This document shows, piece after piece, positions 45,201-53,366 of a stretch of 64,000 nt of DNA. Numbering within the stretch: the first letter of the stretch is position 1; the number at the start of each line of letters is the position of its first letter. A program made the translations under genes and the position numbers. The DNA is from Nostoc sp. FACHB-110 (GTDB taxonomy: Bacteria > Cyanobacteriota > Cyanobacteriia > Cyanobacteriales > Nostocaceae). The notes under the pieces are model-generated. The model did no database searches. It was not told the DNA's origin and was given only the letters and a program-made list of their open reading frames with translations. The DNA is taken from the NCBI RefSeq assembly GCF_014697425.1, contig NZ_JACJRU010000032.1, forward strand, positions 23,514 through 87,513, written 5' to 3'.

Positions 45201-48200
45201 CCTTCCAGTAATGGCTTCAATAATTCTCTAGCATGTTCTTTCCAATGGATGATGAAGTTATTGACGGACAGCAAGGTTCTAGCTCTGAGTGTGTGGGTAC
45301 GAGGCTGTGACAACAGCCGTAGAGCAAACTGTCCAAATTGGTAGCCAGCTTCAATGTTTCCGATCATTCCGCAAAGAATTAACCCAAAGGTGGCATAGGC
45401 AAAGGGAGATACAACAGCATTACCGTACTGAATTGATAAGCTTACTTGTTTAGTCACAAGCAGAGGCATTAGATTAGGAACTGCAACATAGGCGGCGATC
45501 GTAATGCTTGATAGGATTTTCATCGCCGCAAGCTTGTCCGGTTCAGTCATCTCTGGTAAATGGATCAAGCTCTCAACCTTTTTCTCATGGAAGAGACCGA
45601 TGATTGTATCTAGTTCAAGATGAATATTTGATTGACTAAGCGTTTTGGGGAAATTGATTTCCAATTGTTGCAAAACTTGAAATGCCGTATTAATTGCTTT
45701 TAGGGGTTGGTTTTGTGCAGTATCGGTTTGAATTTTGACTTCGTACGTTTTCACGCTATCAAGAATCGTTTTAGCTTCTTGTAGAACGATCGCACCCCAG
45801 TATTCCACCTGTTCAAAATCGCCACACAGGTACGCGACTTCTGTTGTTTCTTGATATAATTCTAAGGTCAGGTCATAGTTTGTTTGCCAGCTAGAAGCGG
45901 TTAGCCATGCTCTTCCTGTAGCTAGATAGCTTTGAGCCGTACTGTAGGCAATCGCCCCTTTTGCTTTCTGCCCTGCCATCAAGTTCAATTTAGCAATCTC
46001 ATCTCGTTCGGGTCGAGATGTAACAAGCTCAATTCCATGATTTAAATGATCGACAATTTCAAATAATCGGTCTGGTTGGCGTTCTGGCAATGTCTTTTCA
46101 AGCAAAGTACGACCAATTTGAAGATGAACAATTTGCTTTTGCGACTCATCAATCAAGGTATATGCAGCTTGCTGCACACGATCGTGCAAGAATTTATACT
46201 CTTGAACTAACAAGTTCTCATCTAATTCAGAAAGAGGCTGAATTAATTCCGCTTGAATCGCTGCCAGCAAATCTAGAGAAATCGCTTGAGGGGATTGCTG
46301 ACAAACCATCGCCAACGTCTCTAAATCAAATTCCACCCCGACACAAGCGGCTAAACGGAGTATTTGCTGAGTCCCCTCTGGTAGTTTCTGCAACTTGAGC
46401 AGTAGCAACTCCACCACATTATCAGTTATCTTCTGGGCTTGGATCTGTCCCATGTTCCATTGCCAGCTTAAGCGAGTCGCATCAAAGGTCAATAGATTTT
46501 CGTGATGCAGCATTCGCAAAAATTCGTTGACAAAAAAAGGATTTCCCTTCGTTTTACGCAACACCAATTCAGCTAAGAAATGCACAGTGTCAGTGTTTTG
46601 ATGCAGCGTTTGGGCGAGCAACTGGCTTAATGGCTCTAGTGTTAAGGGTACCAGATTAATTTCTTGAAGCACTGATCCTTGTTTTCGCAATCGCTCCAAC
46701 AGGACTGTCAATGGATGGGATGAAGTCACTTCATGATCGCGATATGCTCCAATCAGAAACAGGGACTGGGTTTGCTCGTCAAGCATGATTAGCTCAATTA
46801 ATCTGAGTGTGGCTGAATCTGCCCACTGTAAGTCATCAAAAAAGATCACGAGTGGATGCTCTGTTGAACAGAATACTCGGATAAACTGCCCAAAGATGCG
46901 ATTGAAGCGATTTTGAGCTTCCGTAGCTCCCACCTCTGGAACAGGTGACTGCTTGCCGATAATCAGTTCTACTTCAGGAATTACATCAACGATGATCTGT
47001 CCGTTGTTGCCCAAGGCTTTTAGTAGACGCGATCGCCATTGCTGCAATTGTTCTTCTGGTTCACCCAGCAGTTGTTGTAACAATTTTTGTAGAGCCTGGG
47101 CGATCGCGCTGTAGGGAATATTGTGCTGAAATTGATCGAATTTACCTGATGTGAAATAACCGCGCTTTTGGGTAATTGGTTTATAGATTTCTTGCACTAA
47201 CGCAGATTTACCTACTCCTGCATAGCCAGATACCAACATCATTTCAACTTGGAGTTTTGGGTTGCTCGCTTGTTGGGTTTGTGAAGTTGTTTGGGAATTG
47301 TTTGGTAAAGCAGCAACGGGATTTGACTCTGGACAGGCTATGCGATCAAACGCCGCCAGTAACATTGCAACTTCCTTGTCCCGTCCATACAATTTTTGGG
47401 GAATTTGAAACTGACCCGAAGCATCTTGAAGCCCAAGTTGAATGCTAGAGATTTGACCGATTTCTTCTAATTGTTCGGCACAGATTTCTAAATCCGCTTT
47501 GATGCCCCAGGCACTTTGATAGCGATTTTCAGCATTTTTCGCCATTAGTTTGAGAATGATATCTGAAACTGGCTTGGGAATTGTTGTATTTATTTCATTA
47601 GGCCCAATAGGATGTTTGGCAATATGACAATGGACTAGCTCCAGCACGTCTGTGGTGGGAAATGGTAGTTGTCCGGTGAGCAGCTCGTAGAACGTCACAC
47701 CAAGGGAGTAAAAATCAGTGCGGTAATCAAGTAAACGGTTCATCCGCCCGGTTTGCTCTGGAGATAGGTATGCGAGGGTTCCTTCTAAAACATGAGGACT
47801 TTTGAAAGTCGGATTCGTGCGATTAAATTGGGTGGCAATCCCAAAATCAATAATTTTAACAACACCAGTATCCAGATTGAGAACTATGTTTCCAGGATTG
47901 ATATCTTTATGAATGATATTGGCTGTATGGATTCTGCCTAGAATATCGGTGAGGGCGATCGCAAGACTTAAAAATTGGGATAAAGGCATGGGGCAGAAGA
48001 TATCTGGGCGCTTGTGCATCCATTGCTCTAGGGACTCTCCCCCAAAATCTTCTAAGATAATTACTAAAGTGCGTTCATAATCCTGCTGGCTATATGCTTT
48101 GATAACTCCTTCTAAATTTAGGTATCTGGTAATTTTATATTCCTGTCTGTAGCGAGTTAATTCTTGAGGTGAGGGATAATCCTGCTTCAGCATTTTTACT

Positions 48201-48316
48201 ATAATCCCTGCTCCATCCTCTCTAATACCCCGATAAACCAGAGAATTAGAACTTTCATATATCTTGCTTTGGATGGTAATACCAAGTAGAGCAATCATAA
48301 AGCTTCTCTGGTGCAT
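42254..48316 (-). CDS. Hybrid Ser/Thr kinase, AAA ATPase, GAF-PAS and histidine kinase (2020 aa)
   Basis: Multi-domain sensor kinase. Ser/Thr kinase domain at about 10-275 (IIVKMLKQDY; HKDINPGNIVL; IIDFGIAT; GTLAYLSPEQTGRMN). AAA/NACHT-like ATPase at about 305-600 (SGYAGVGKSALVQEI; FFDDLQWADSATL). Long TPR-like helical region to about 1330. GAF at about 1345-1500, PAS at about 1520-1640 and PAS/PAC at about 1670-1790. HisKA_3 dimerisation helix MAREIHDTLAQAFTGIL with the phospho-His. HATPase (GQEAFTNAIKYAHADEI; DNGQGFE; GFGLLGITER) at the end. This architecture is a known cyanobacterial class. The ligand is unknown. Coupled to the regulator downstream. No frame damage over 6 kb. Confidence 0.93.
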   Translation of the reverse strand: MHQRSFMIALLGITIQSKIYESSNSLVYRGIREDGAGIIVKMLKQDYPSPQELTRYRQEYKITRYLNLEGVIKAYSQQDYERTLVIILEDFGGESLEQWMHKRPDIFCPMPLSQFLSLAIALTDILGRIHTANIIHKDINPGNIVLNLDTGVVKIIDFGIATQFNRTNPTFKSPHVLEGTLAYLSPEQTGRMNRLLDYRTDFYSLGVTFYELLTGQLPFPTTDVLELVHCHIAKHPIGPNEINTTIPKPVSDIILKLMAKNAENRYQSAWGIKADLEICAEQLEEIGQISSIQLGLQDASGQFQIPQKLYGRDKEVAMLLAAFDRIACPESNPVAALPNNSQTTSQTQQASNPKLQVEMMLVSGYAGVGKSALVQEIYKPITQKRGYFTSGKFDQFQHNIPYSAIAQALQKLLQQLLGEPEEQLQQWRSRLLKALGNNGQIIVDVIPEVELIIGKQSPVPEVGATEAQNRFNRIFGQFIRVFCSTEHPLVIFFDDLQWADSATLRLIELIMLDEQTQSLFLIGAYRDHEVTSSHPLTVLLERLRKQGSVLQEINLVPLTLEPLSQLLAQTLHQNTDTVHFLAELVLRKTKGNPFFVNEFLRMLHHENLLTFDATRLSWQWNMGQIQAQKITDNVVELLLLKLQKLPEGTQQILRLAACVGVEFDLETLAMVCQQSPQAISLDLLAAIQAELIQPLSELDENLLVQEYKFLHDRVQQAAYTLIDESQKQIVHLQIGRTLLEKTLPERQPDRLFEIVDHLNHGIELVTSRPERDEIAKLNLMAGQKAKGAIAYSTAQSYLATGRAWLTASSWQTNYDLTLELYQETTEVAYLCGDFEQVEYWGAIVLQEAKTILDSVKTYEVKIQTDTAQNQPLKAINTAFQVLQQLEINFPKTLSQSNIHLELDTIIGLFHEKKVESLIHLPEMTEPDKLAAMKILSSITIAAYVAVPNLMPLLVTKQVSLSIQYGNAVVSPFAYATFGLILCGMIGNIEAGYQFGQFALRLLSQPRTHTLRARTLLSVNNFIIHWKEHARELLKPLLEGYHIGLETGDLESAAYCAYTHCFQSYANGKELAEVERDMAIYGEAIHQIKQETALTWNQIFRQVVINLMGRSTSPTQLIGEFYNEENELPKYEAASDGSTIFTVHFNKLCLCYLFSQYAQAVKNAALAETHLIRLTGAFLQPLYYFYDSLARLATYLDSSTQVQEEILKKVAVSQDKMKQWAHYAPMNYLHKYHLVEAEKARVLGQLLEAEDFYEQAIQGARENAYIQEEALAYELAAKFYLGRGREKIAQLYMKEAHYCYEGWGATAKVKDLETRYPQFFAQSSRVNAPLILTTVGTTSNTSQVAFDLATVMKAAQAISSEIELEQLLSSLMQILIENAGAQTGCLLLENAGEWRIDAACELVEGESGRTTQVQSTPITNRLPESIIQYVIRTHETVLLNYATLEGHFIHDPYIQNNQTQSLLCLPLLNQSKLVGVLYLENQLAAGAFTPDRTQVLNLLSTQAAIAIENAKLYSKLRASENQMAQFLEAIPVGIGIIDAMGCPYYVNQRGIELMGKGVDPAATPDQLSEVYQFYITGTDQIYPSERLPIIRALSGECTRIDDVEIHQNNAIIPVEGWGTPVFDEQGKVAYALVAFQDITERKQSEKLLADYNQTLEQQVTERTLLLSQEIEQRQQVENALRQSEEQRRLTMNFAYIGSWNWNILDNTVHWDDNNTRLLGVEPGEVEVSYRAWCDRVHPEDVDRVEQSLTTALATHTDYEGEYRIIYPDDSIHWLVSRGRGIYNEAGQPLRMLGVTFDISEQRNAALQERKRAEAASILEERNRMAREIHDTLAQAFTGILVHMGAVSRLIATNPDAVQTHIDTVRDLARSGLTEARRSVAALRPQLLEDGDLWTALERFISTMSSLTETHLIYDIIGTPYVLPPETENHLLRIGQEAFTNAIKYAHADEIRVELVYEPTLCFLRIKDNGQGFEVTTTTLRQGFGLLGITERAEHIGAHLSIESQLGQGTEVLVTVNREAAI

Positions 48317-48412
48317 ATAATCTAGCTTACCTCAAACTATACAGTAATTTTTATAATGAAAATACTTACTTAGTATTTTGTGATCGAGGATCAATTTGAT
48401 GTAATAAAAGAT

Positions 48413-49324
48413 TTAAACTATGATTGCAGACTCCAAAACACTCAAAACTTTTTCTTCCAAAGCCGTCAAATAAACCCGCTTCAGCTTCCCCAACGACTCC
48501 AAAAACCTCTGCACCGACTCCTCCAGTTCAGTAGAATACACCCGATTGATACGATCGCATATCAGCTGCATCTGTTCGCATTCAACAGGCAAGTAATCAT
48601 ACGATTTGAGATGCTGTACCCCAACAGTCAATTCTCCATCCCAAGTTATCACAGTACAGCTAAGGTTATTCACTTGAGTGACAATCGCCCAACAGCCGCT
48701 TTTACCTCTGAGTTCGGGGTTGTCCTTTACGAGAATTTGGCAGACCTCACTGACTTGGTAGGTGTTGGGTACTTTGGTACTCTCTATTATCCTTTGCACC
48801 ACATCTTTAACGATGCGACCGGATGGCACTTTGCCGCCTGCTTCCTCTACTGCTTGCTGCCAACAGCTACGTTGCTCTTCCAATTCTAAAGGAACCAAAG
48901 GTCTAACTTGTCGTTCACTCGTTGGCAGAATTTGACAACCAATGGTTGTCAAATCTTCATTCTCCGCATTTTGACAACCATTGGTTGTCAGATTTTCGTA
49001 AACACCAGCTGCGGCAATCAAATAATTCGACTGTTGCCGGCTATGACCAAATCTATCACGGCAATATTCTTCAAATGTGCGATGGGTTGAACGGTACAAT
49101 CTGCGATCACGTAATTCTGCAAGGGCTTTACCTGCCTCGAAAAATGCTCTCTCTACCTTTCGCTCCAGGTTTAAGCGATCGCTCTGCTCCTGCTCAGTCA
49201 ATTCAGGAACTTCAATGGCAACCACATCAATGGTTGCTGAAGCTGGATCTTCTAGAAAGGAGATGTCTGAGTTGGGGGATGAGATAGAGGTGGCTTTTTT
49301 GCGCTTGGAGGGTGGCTTATTCAT
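48413..49324 (-). CDS. DUF3102-like plasmid protein (module B, intact)
   Basis: A 303-residue protein. The N-terminal half (ERKVERAFFEAGKALAELRD; YRSTHRTFEEYCRDRFGHSR; YLIAAAGVYENL) is a phage/plasmid helix-turn-helix-like domain. The middle part (ILPTSERQVRPLVPLELEEQ; GGKVPSGRIVKDVVQRIIES) has the layout of ParB/KorB-like partition or regulatory proteins, and the end is a small beta domain plus leucine-rich helices. Residues about 118-137 repeat LTTNGCQ / LTTIGCQ, encoded by two DNA palindromes. The paralogue at 27258-28188 is frameshifted, so this is the only working copy seen. It lies next to a Cro-like gene, facing the module B operon. Confidence 0.78.
   Translation of the reverse strand: MNKPPSKRKKATSISSPNSDISFLEDPASATIDVVAIEVPELTEQEQSDRLNLERKVERAFFEAGKALAELRDRRLYRSTHRTFEEYCRDRFGHSRQQSNYLIAAAGVYENLTTNGCQNAENEDLTTIGCQILPTSERQVRPLVPLELEEQRSCWQQAVEEAGGKVPSGRIVKDVVQRIIESTKVPNTYQVSEVCQILVKDNPELRGKSGCWAIVTQVNNLSCTVITWDGELTVGVQHLKSYDYLPVECEQMQLICDRINRVYSTELEESVQRFLESLGKLKRVYLTALEEKVLSVLESAIIV
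48931..48990. promoter_or_regulatory. Two TTGACAACCA palindromes inside coding sequence
   Basis: TTTGACAACCA-A-TGGTTGTCAAA (48931-48953) and TTGACAACCA-T-TGGTTGTCA (48971-48990) are two near-identical, almost perfect palindromes 40 bp apart, within the DUF3102-like gene. Module A has a different palindrome at the same place. Confidence 0.65.
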
Positions 49325-49476
49325 GATTCCACTTGTTTAGGTCAGTGGTTGTTATCCAGATTCAGTAGCAAACCAACTCCAAGAATCTTGCTGCCATGAG
49401 ATAAATGAAGCTGCCACCAAAGAAGTGCTTTTGAGGATTGGGTTAATAGTCCCTGCATACCACCAAAAGCAACACG

Positions 49477-49734
49477 CTATGATGCCTGTTCTTTCGGTTC
49501 ATCAGGAACATACATTAACAAGTCACCCGGTTGGCAATTGAGAGCTTTGCAGTATTTTTCTAACGTCTCTCTCTCTAGTCTGTCTGGCATGACCCTAATA
49601 TTTTTATGCTTGCTGATAGTCACAGGGTGCATACCTGTCATTTCGGCAAGCTGTTTGTAATCAATTTCTCTATCAGCCATTAACACAGCCAAACGCCACT
49701 TAATCGGCATTGATTTCTCTATAAATGTCGGCAT
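49477..49734 (-). CDS. Cro/C1-type helix-turn-helix regulator (module B)
   Basis: An 85-residue XRE-family protein: IKWRLAVLMADREIDYKQLA, then EMTGMHPVTISKHKN (the recognition helix-turn-helix), then LEKYCKALNCQPGDLLMYVP, the classic C-terminal helix phrase of this family. AAGGAGGTG lies upstream of ATG 49734. It faces the rightward operon across an intergenic region containing ATTAGTC inverted repeats, and occupies the place of the small regulator in module A. Likely repressor of one or both flanking transcripts. Confidence 0.88.
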   Translation of the reverse strand: MPTFIEKSMPIKWRLAVLMADREIDYKQLAEMTGMHPVTISKHKNIRVMPDRLERETLEKYCKALNCQPGDLLMYVPDEPKEQAS

Positions 49735-49827
49735 CTTTTACATTACACCTCCTTGAATTTGCCCTTTAGTAGCTGCGACTATAGCATAAATCGTAACGGG
49801 AAATTTATTAGTTACTGGCTTGACTTC

Positions 49828-49846
49828 ATTAGTCGTAGTGACTAAT
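49828..49846. promoter_or_regulatory. Operator-like inverted repeat ATTAGTC-GTAGT-GACTAAT
   Basis: Perfect 7-bp inverted repeat in the divergent intergenic region of module B. Related half-sites (TTAGTTACT, GACTATAG) lie on its left. Size and spacing suit a dimeric Cro-like repressor. Confidence 0.6.
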
Positions 49847-49867
49847 ATAATAACCATAGAGACAAAC

Positions 49868-49913
49868 AAAAGGCAATCGCTCTTAGCCTGGAAAACTTGT
49901 GCGATCGCCTTTT
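49868..49913. promoter_or_regulatory. Leader hairpin with HIP1 arm (module B)
   Basis: AAAAGGCAATCGC (49868-49880) and GCGATCGCCTTTT (49901-49913), both arms identical in sequence to the module A hairpin at 28708-28754, with a loop of similar wording (TCTTAGCCTGGAAAACTTGT). Confidence 0.7.
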
Positions 49914-49939
49914 GTCCTTACATTCAAGGAAATACAATT

Positions 49940-50764
49940 ATGACTCATAACGTCTATACCCAACAACAGCTGCGCTGCAAATCCCTACCCTAGCTAAAGC
50001 GCATCTACAGCGAAATCGGCTGCACAACCACAGTACAAGACAGACGCTGCAAGGATTCGTGGAGGAGTGCGATCGCCCGATACCAGTCCAGCAAACTCCA
50101 GAAAATTGACGAGCAGAACATAGCTCAAGGCGAGTTCGACGAGTACATCGCAGACCAAGCCCAGGCTGTTGCACCAGAAGAATTAACAGTAAGAGAAATC
50201 AACTTCTTCGACCATGAAATTTTTTACGCTGCTGGTTTAATAGCGATTATTACCTACGACAATGATTTAACTCAACCTTGGATGGTCATAGTTAACGGTA
50301 AAGAAAGATTCCGCGCTAATACATGGGCTAGATGCCACCGCTACATCCAATGGCATCACAAAAATGGAACGCTCAACGAAGAATTCCTAGCACCACCAAC
50401 CCAAGCAACACAACAAGAACAACCAGAACCAGAAGAACCTAGCACCACTGGTAATGAAATCATGGTGCAGATTTTCAATGCCTGTGAACAGCACGGATTA
50501 GAACTACTTGAAGACGGCATTTACCAACAAGACGTAAAACTCGGACAAGCCGGCTGCACAAACGGCAACTGGTGGTTCACAAGCGCAACACAAGCCCATC
50601 AAGAGAAAATCTTTTGTGATTCTGCGGCGGATGCCGTGTGGCTGCTGCAAATACCGGATGGTTTACCAAGCACTAACGAATATCTGCAATATCATCCGCT
50701 TGAGCAGTTGTCGCCGGGGGAATTGCAGGGGTTATTTGAGGCGAGAGCGTTAGTGGCTGTTTAA
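49940..50764 (+). pseudogene. Plasmid protein of unknown function, amber-interrupted (module B)
   Basis: From ATG 49940 the frame gives 17 residues (MTHNVYTQQQLRCKSLP), then TAG at 49991-49993, then continues in the same frame (LKRIYSEIGC...) to 50764. After the stop it aligns with the module A protein: YIADQAQAVAPEELTVREIN, HGLELLEDGIYQQDVKLGQA. Without that codon it would be a 274-residue protein. Translation could restart at ATG 50282, giving only the C-terminal 160 residues. It has a Gln/Pro/Glu-rich linker where the module A protein carries a repeat insertion. Confidence 0.8.
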
Positions 50765-50769
50765 GTAAA

Positions 50770-50790
50770 AGTGGGCTTTTGATGCCCACT
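50770..50790. terminator. AGTGGGC...GCCCACT hairpin (module B)
   Basis: AGTGGGC-TTTTGAT-GCCCACT, 7-bp stem directly after the stop of the broken gene; the counterpart of 29525-29544 in module A. No T-run. Confidence 0.6.
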
Positions 50791-50886
50791 AACCAGATTT
50801 GGCTTACTAGTTTCAAATATAACTATCAGCTTGATAATAACCCTCAGTAATTGTCCTCACCAATCCCTTCATTCATAATCAAAACA

Positions 50887-51345
50887 ATGACTTGTGCAAT
50901 CATCGCCCTAGAAAGATGCTGGTATTTGTCGCCACCTTGGGGACAACAGATGCCACCCCTAGAAGTCAACCTGTCCGAGAAAGTCTACCTCACCAATTCC
51001 AAAACATTCGGCTACTGCTGCGGGGTGTTGTGGCAGGAAGATAAATGGCTTTATGCCATCAACTGCGATCGCTCCATCACCTACGCCACCAAGCACGAGA
51101 TTATTGGTACTGGAGAGGTAAAGTCCACGTACATGAGAAAACCTGCCTTTGTGCTGGGCGATCGCGTCATGCTTCGCTTCGACAGTCACGCCACAAAGCA
51201 GTGTTTGATTCTGGGGATTGTGTTAGTGAATAACGCTTGGTTTTACGTGATTGAGATGATATCCCCGGCTTTGGTTCGACCACTGGCTGCACCTGCTCGT
51301 TTTCCGTTGGTGGGGGAACAAGATTTGATTCGAGTTCATGTTTAA
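50887..51345 (+). CDS. DUF1392 protein (module B copy)
   Basis: A 152-residue protein collinear with the one at 32946-33404: LERCWYLSPPWGQQMPPLEV, KTFGYCCGVLWQEDKWLYAI, KPAFVLGDRVMLRFDSHATK, ending LVGEQDLIRVHV. I start it at ATG 50887 (MTCAIIALERCW), matching the start of the module A protein, rather than the upstream TTG 50851. It follows the broken gene directly; the several small genes found between these two in module A are absent here. Confidence 0.85.
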   Translation: MTCAIIALERCWYLSPPWGQQMPPLEVNLSEKVYLTNSKTFGYCCGVLWQEDKWLYAINCDRSITYATKHEIIGTGEVKSTYMRKPAFVLGDRVMLRFDSHATKQCLILGIVLVNNAWFYVIEMISPALVRPLAAPARFPLVGEQDLIRVHV

Positions 51346-51371
51346 GTATTTTTCAACCTGGAGCAACGATT

Positions 51372-52240
51372 ATGTCGCAAATCGAAATCGCTCAAATTAT
51401 CGAACAGATAAAACAAGAAATCACTGTTGACGTTAATGGCCAGGGTAAAGCAAGTATTCGGGCAACTGCAAGATTAGCTGATATCAACGACGCTGGACTC
51501 TTGAGAAGCTTGAAAACTGCTGCTGACATTTCTCACTCTAAATTGGTTGAAAAGCTTATCCGTAAAGGCTTTGAAGGTGCTGACATTTTAAGATGGTCAC
51601 AGTCCGGCATCCCTGACGTAGCTGTTGCCGCCATCCTCCACTATTACGGCTATGAAGCTGGGAAAAGATGCAGCCAACAAGCAAGACTCGCCTGTGAAGC
51701 ATTTGAAAGTATCGGTGTTCGCGCCTGGATGCAAGACATCATGGGTTGGACAAAACCCGCACCCCAACCCCAACAACCCCCAGCACCAGCACTCCCCCAG
51801 TGGAACAGCGATTGCAAACTCTTGTCCTGGCAATGAAAACTTTGGCTGAACTGACTGGTGGACGACTCAACCCTTATATCGAACAGCAGTTTAAAGACTA
51901 TGCCGGGAATCTACTAGCGGAACACAACCGGAAGATGTTGGCTCCTTCAGAAGAACGCTGGCTTGGGGTGGTCAACTTTGCCCAGAGTGAACTGGGTAGA
52001 AAAGTCCCGATCAGTGGTTCACACTACAGAGGGCATTTAGGTACATGGGTTCGCACGTTTTACCCACAGTTGGGCGATCGCCAAGAAGACAGACTAGTTA
52101 ACGGCACTCAACAACCAGTTTATGTTTACGCGTGTCATGACCCTGCGGTGGTTGCGGGTTTGACAAAAGCAATTGAGGAGTTTTTCGCACATCCAAGTCC
52201 GGCGGCAGCACGCACTCAAGCAAGCGGGGGCATTCTCTAA
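51372..52240 (+). pseudogene. Antirepressor-like gene with frameshift in a C-rich tract (module B)
   Basis: The first frame (51372-51836) encodes the N-terminal domain shared with 33446-34219 (KASIRATARLADINDAGLLR; IGVRAWMQDIMGWTKPAP), then a proline stretch, and soon stops. A shifted frame overlapping from 51746 continues VEQRLQTLVLAMKTLAELTG, RLNPYIEQQFKDYAGNLLAE and YRGHLGTWVRTFYPQLGDRQ to 52240. The change falls among runs of four and five C (51765-51800). The C-terminal domain differs from that of module A. Either a simple mutation, or slippage switches between short and long products. Confidence 0.72.
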
Positions 52241-52331
52241 GAAAGCTGTTGTTACTGCTTGATGGTCATTAGTCATTGGTCATCGGTCATCAGTCAACAG
52301 TCATTGGTCAACAGTTAATACCGGAGATTTT

Positions 52332-52646
52332 ATGATCATCCCCTTTGATTTACAAACCCAAGCTATAGCCAGTGATGGTAGAAAGTGTATCTTCAGTACG
52401 GTTTATGTCGATATTATTGAAATTTTGACTTCACCAGAAGAAGCACTCATAGACCCCGAAATGCAAGGAACTATAGACATGATTGCCGAGGGTGGGAGTT
52501 TTTCTGGTGATGGTGTGGATGAATTTCTTTTAGACGCTCTTAAAGAACTTCAAGCTTGGGAATTTGTGCAAGAAGTTAATGACAAAGATTATACGTATTG
52601 GGTGTTATCTCCTAAAGGTCTATTGCTTAAAGCTGAAATTAAATAA
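52332..52646 (+). CDS. Plasmid protein of unknown function, 104 aa
   Basis: MIIPFDLQTQAIASDGRKCI at the start, acidic middle, and a C-terminal part (EFLLDALKELQAWEFVQEVN, then YTYWVLSPKGLLLKAEI) that looks like a winged-helix: two helices followed by a strand-turn-strand. No family recognised. It follows a stretch of GTCATTGGTCA-type tandem heptamers (52263-52317) that separates it from the broken antirepressor-like gene. Confidence 0.65.
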   Translation: MIIPFDLQTQAIASDGRKCIFSTVYVDIIEILTSPEEALIDPEMQGTIDMIAEGGSFSGDGVDEFLLDALKELQAWEFVQEVNDKDYTYWVLSPKGLLLKAEIK

Positions 52647-52686
52647 TACAAAAGACCGTAGATTTTTGAAGGGAGGAATTTAAACA

Positions 52687-53136
52687 ATGGCACTCGGATT
52701 ATTTCAAACAGATGCACTCATTGAAAAATTAGCCAAAGCATTCTACCGACTTCAAGGCTATGTAGTTCGACAAGACTATAGAATGCAAGACTCTACTCAT
52801 CCGGCAGAAAAAGCTTGTGTGGCAATGGCGTTGGTTGCAATTGAAGAAGTCGAATTTGAACTAGCTGGTAATGACGATGAAGAAGTTATTACTTGGCAGC
52901 AAGGGCAATCTTTGGGTGATGACCGCCAGTATTACTTCTGTAAATGCGAGGAATTCACTTTAACACTATTAACTTCACCTGCAATAAATACTACGCGTGT
53001 AGAAATTTATTTGGGCAATACAAGACTTTATGTTTCTGAAAAAGAGATAAATAAACAGGAAGCTACAGAAGAACTCCAGGATTTCTTAAGCACACTCGCT
53101 GCACAGTTACAAATTTTGAGCCGAATTCAGTTTTAG
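52687..53136 (+). CDS. Plasmid protein of unknown function, 149 aa
   Basis: MALGLFQTDALIEKLAKAFY, then ACVAMALVAIEEVEFELAGN and REFTLTLLTSP-like KCEEFTLTLLTSPAINTTRV, and a helical end (EATEELQDFLSTLAAQLQIL). GGGAGG lies 8 nt upstream of ATG 52687. An acidic protein; no family recognised. It lies 8 bp before the next gene, so clearly part of the module B operon. Confidence 0.68.
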   Translation: MALGLFQTDALIEKLAKAFYRLQGYVVRQDYRMQDSTHPAEKACVAMALVAIEEVEFELAGNDDEEVITWQQGQSLGDDRQYYFCKCEEFTLTLLTSPAINTTRVEIYLGNTRLYVSEKEINKQEATEELQDFLSTLAAQLQILSRIQF

Positions 53137-53144
53137 GAGGATTT

Positions 53145-53366
53145 ATGAAAGTTGTAGTTCAAATAGTCGAAAAAGTCGTTAGTGAAGCCCATATTCACTT
53201 ACCAGATGGACTGACAGAAGAAGGCATCAAACAAGTCATTACAGACCGATACAATTCCGGCGAAATAACTCCAGATTTGAACATCTTTCAGGTTGAGTTT
53301 GAGTCTATAAACGCAACGATTGTCCACAGTCAAGACTCTTTTAATGTTGAGGAAGAAGCAGCATGA
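53145..53366 (+). CDS. Small plasmid protein, 73 aa (paralogue of 31997-32200)
   Basis: MKVVVQIVEKVVSEAHIHLP, then GIKQVITDRYNSGEITPDLN, IFQVEFESINATIV and an acidic tail. Matches the 67-residue protein of module A along its length. AGGAGG precedes ATG 53145. Its TGA overlaps the start of the methyltransferase gene (ATGA at 53363-53366), indicating translational coupling. Function unknown. Confidence 0.82.
   Translation: MKVVVQIVEKVVSEAHIHLPDGLTEEGIKQVITDRYNSGEITPDLNIFQVEFESINATIVHSQDSFNVEEEAA

Noticed and set aside
52263..52317. GTCATTGGTCA repeats as a regulatory iteron array
   Set aside because: Irregular tandem heptamers of the kind scattered through Nostoc genomes, with no conserved spacing and no counterpart in module A.
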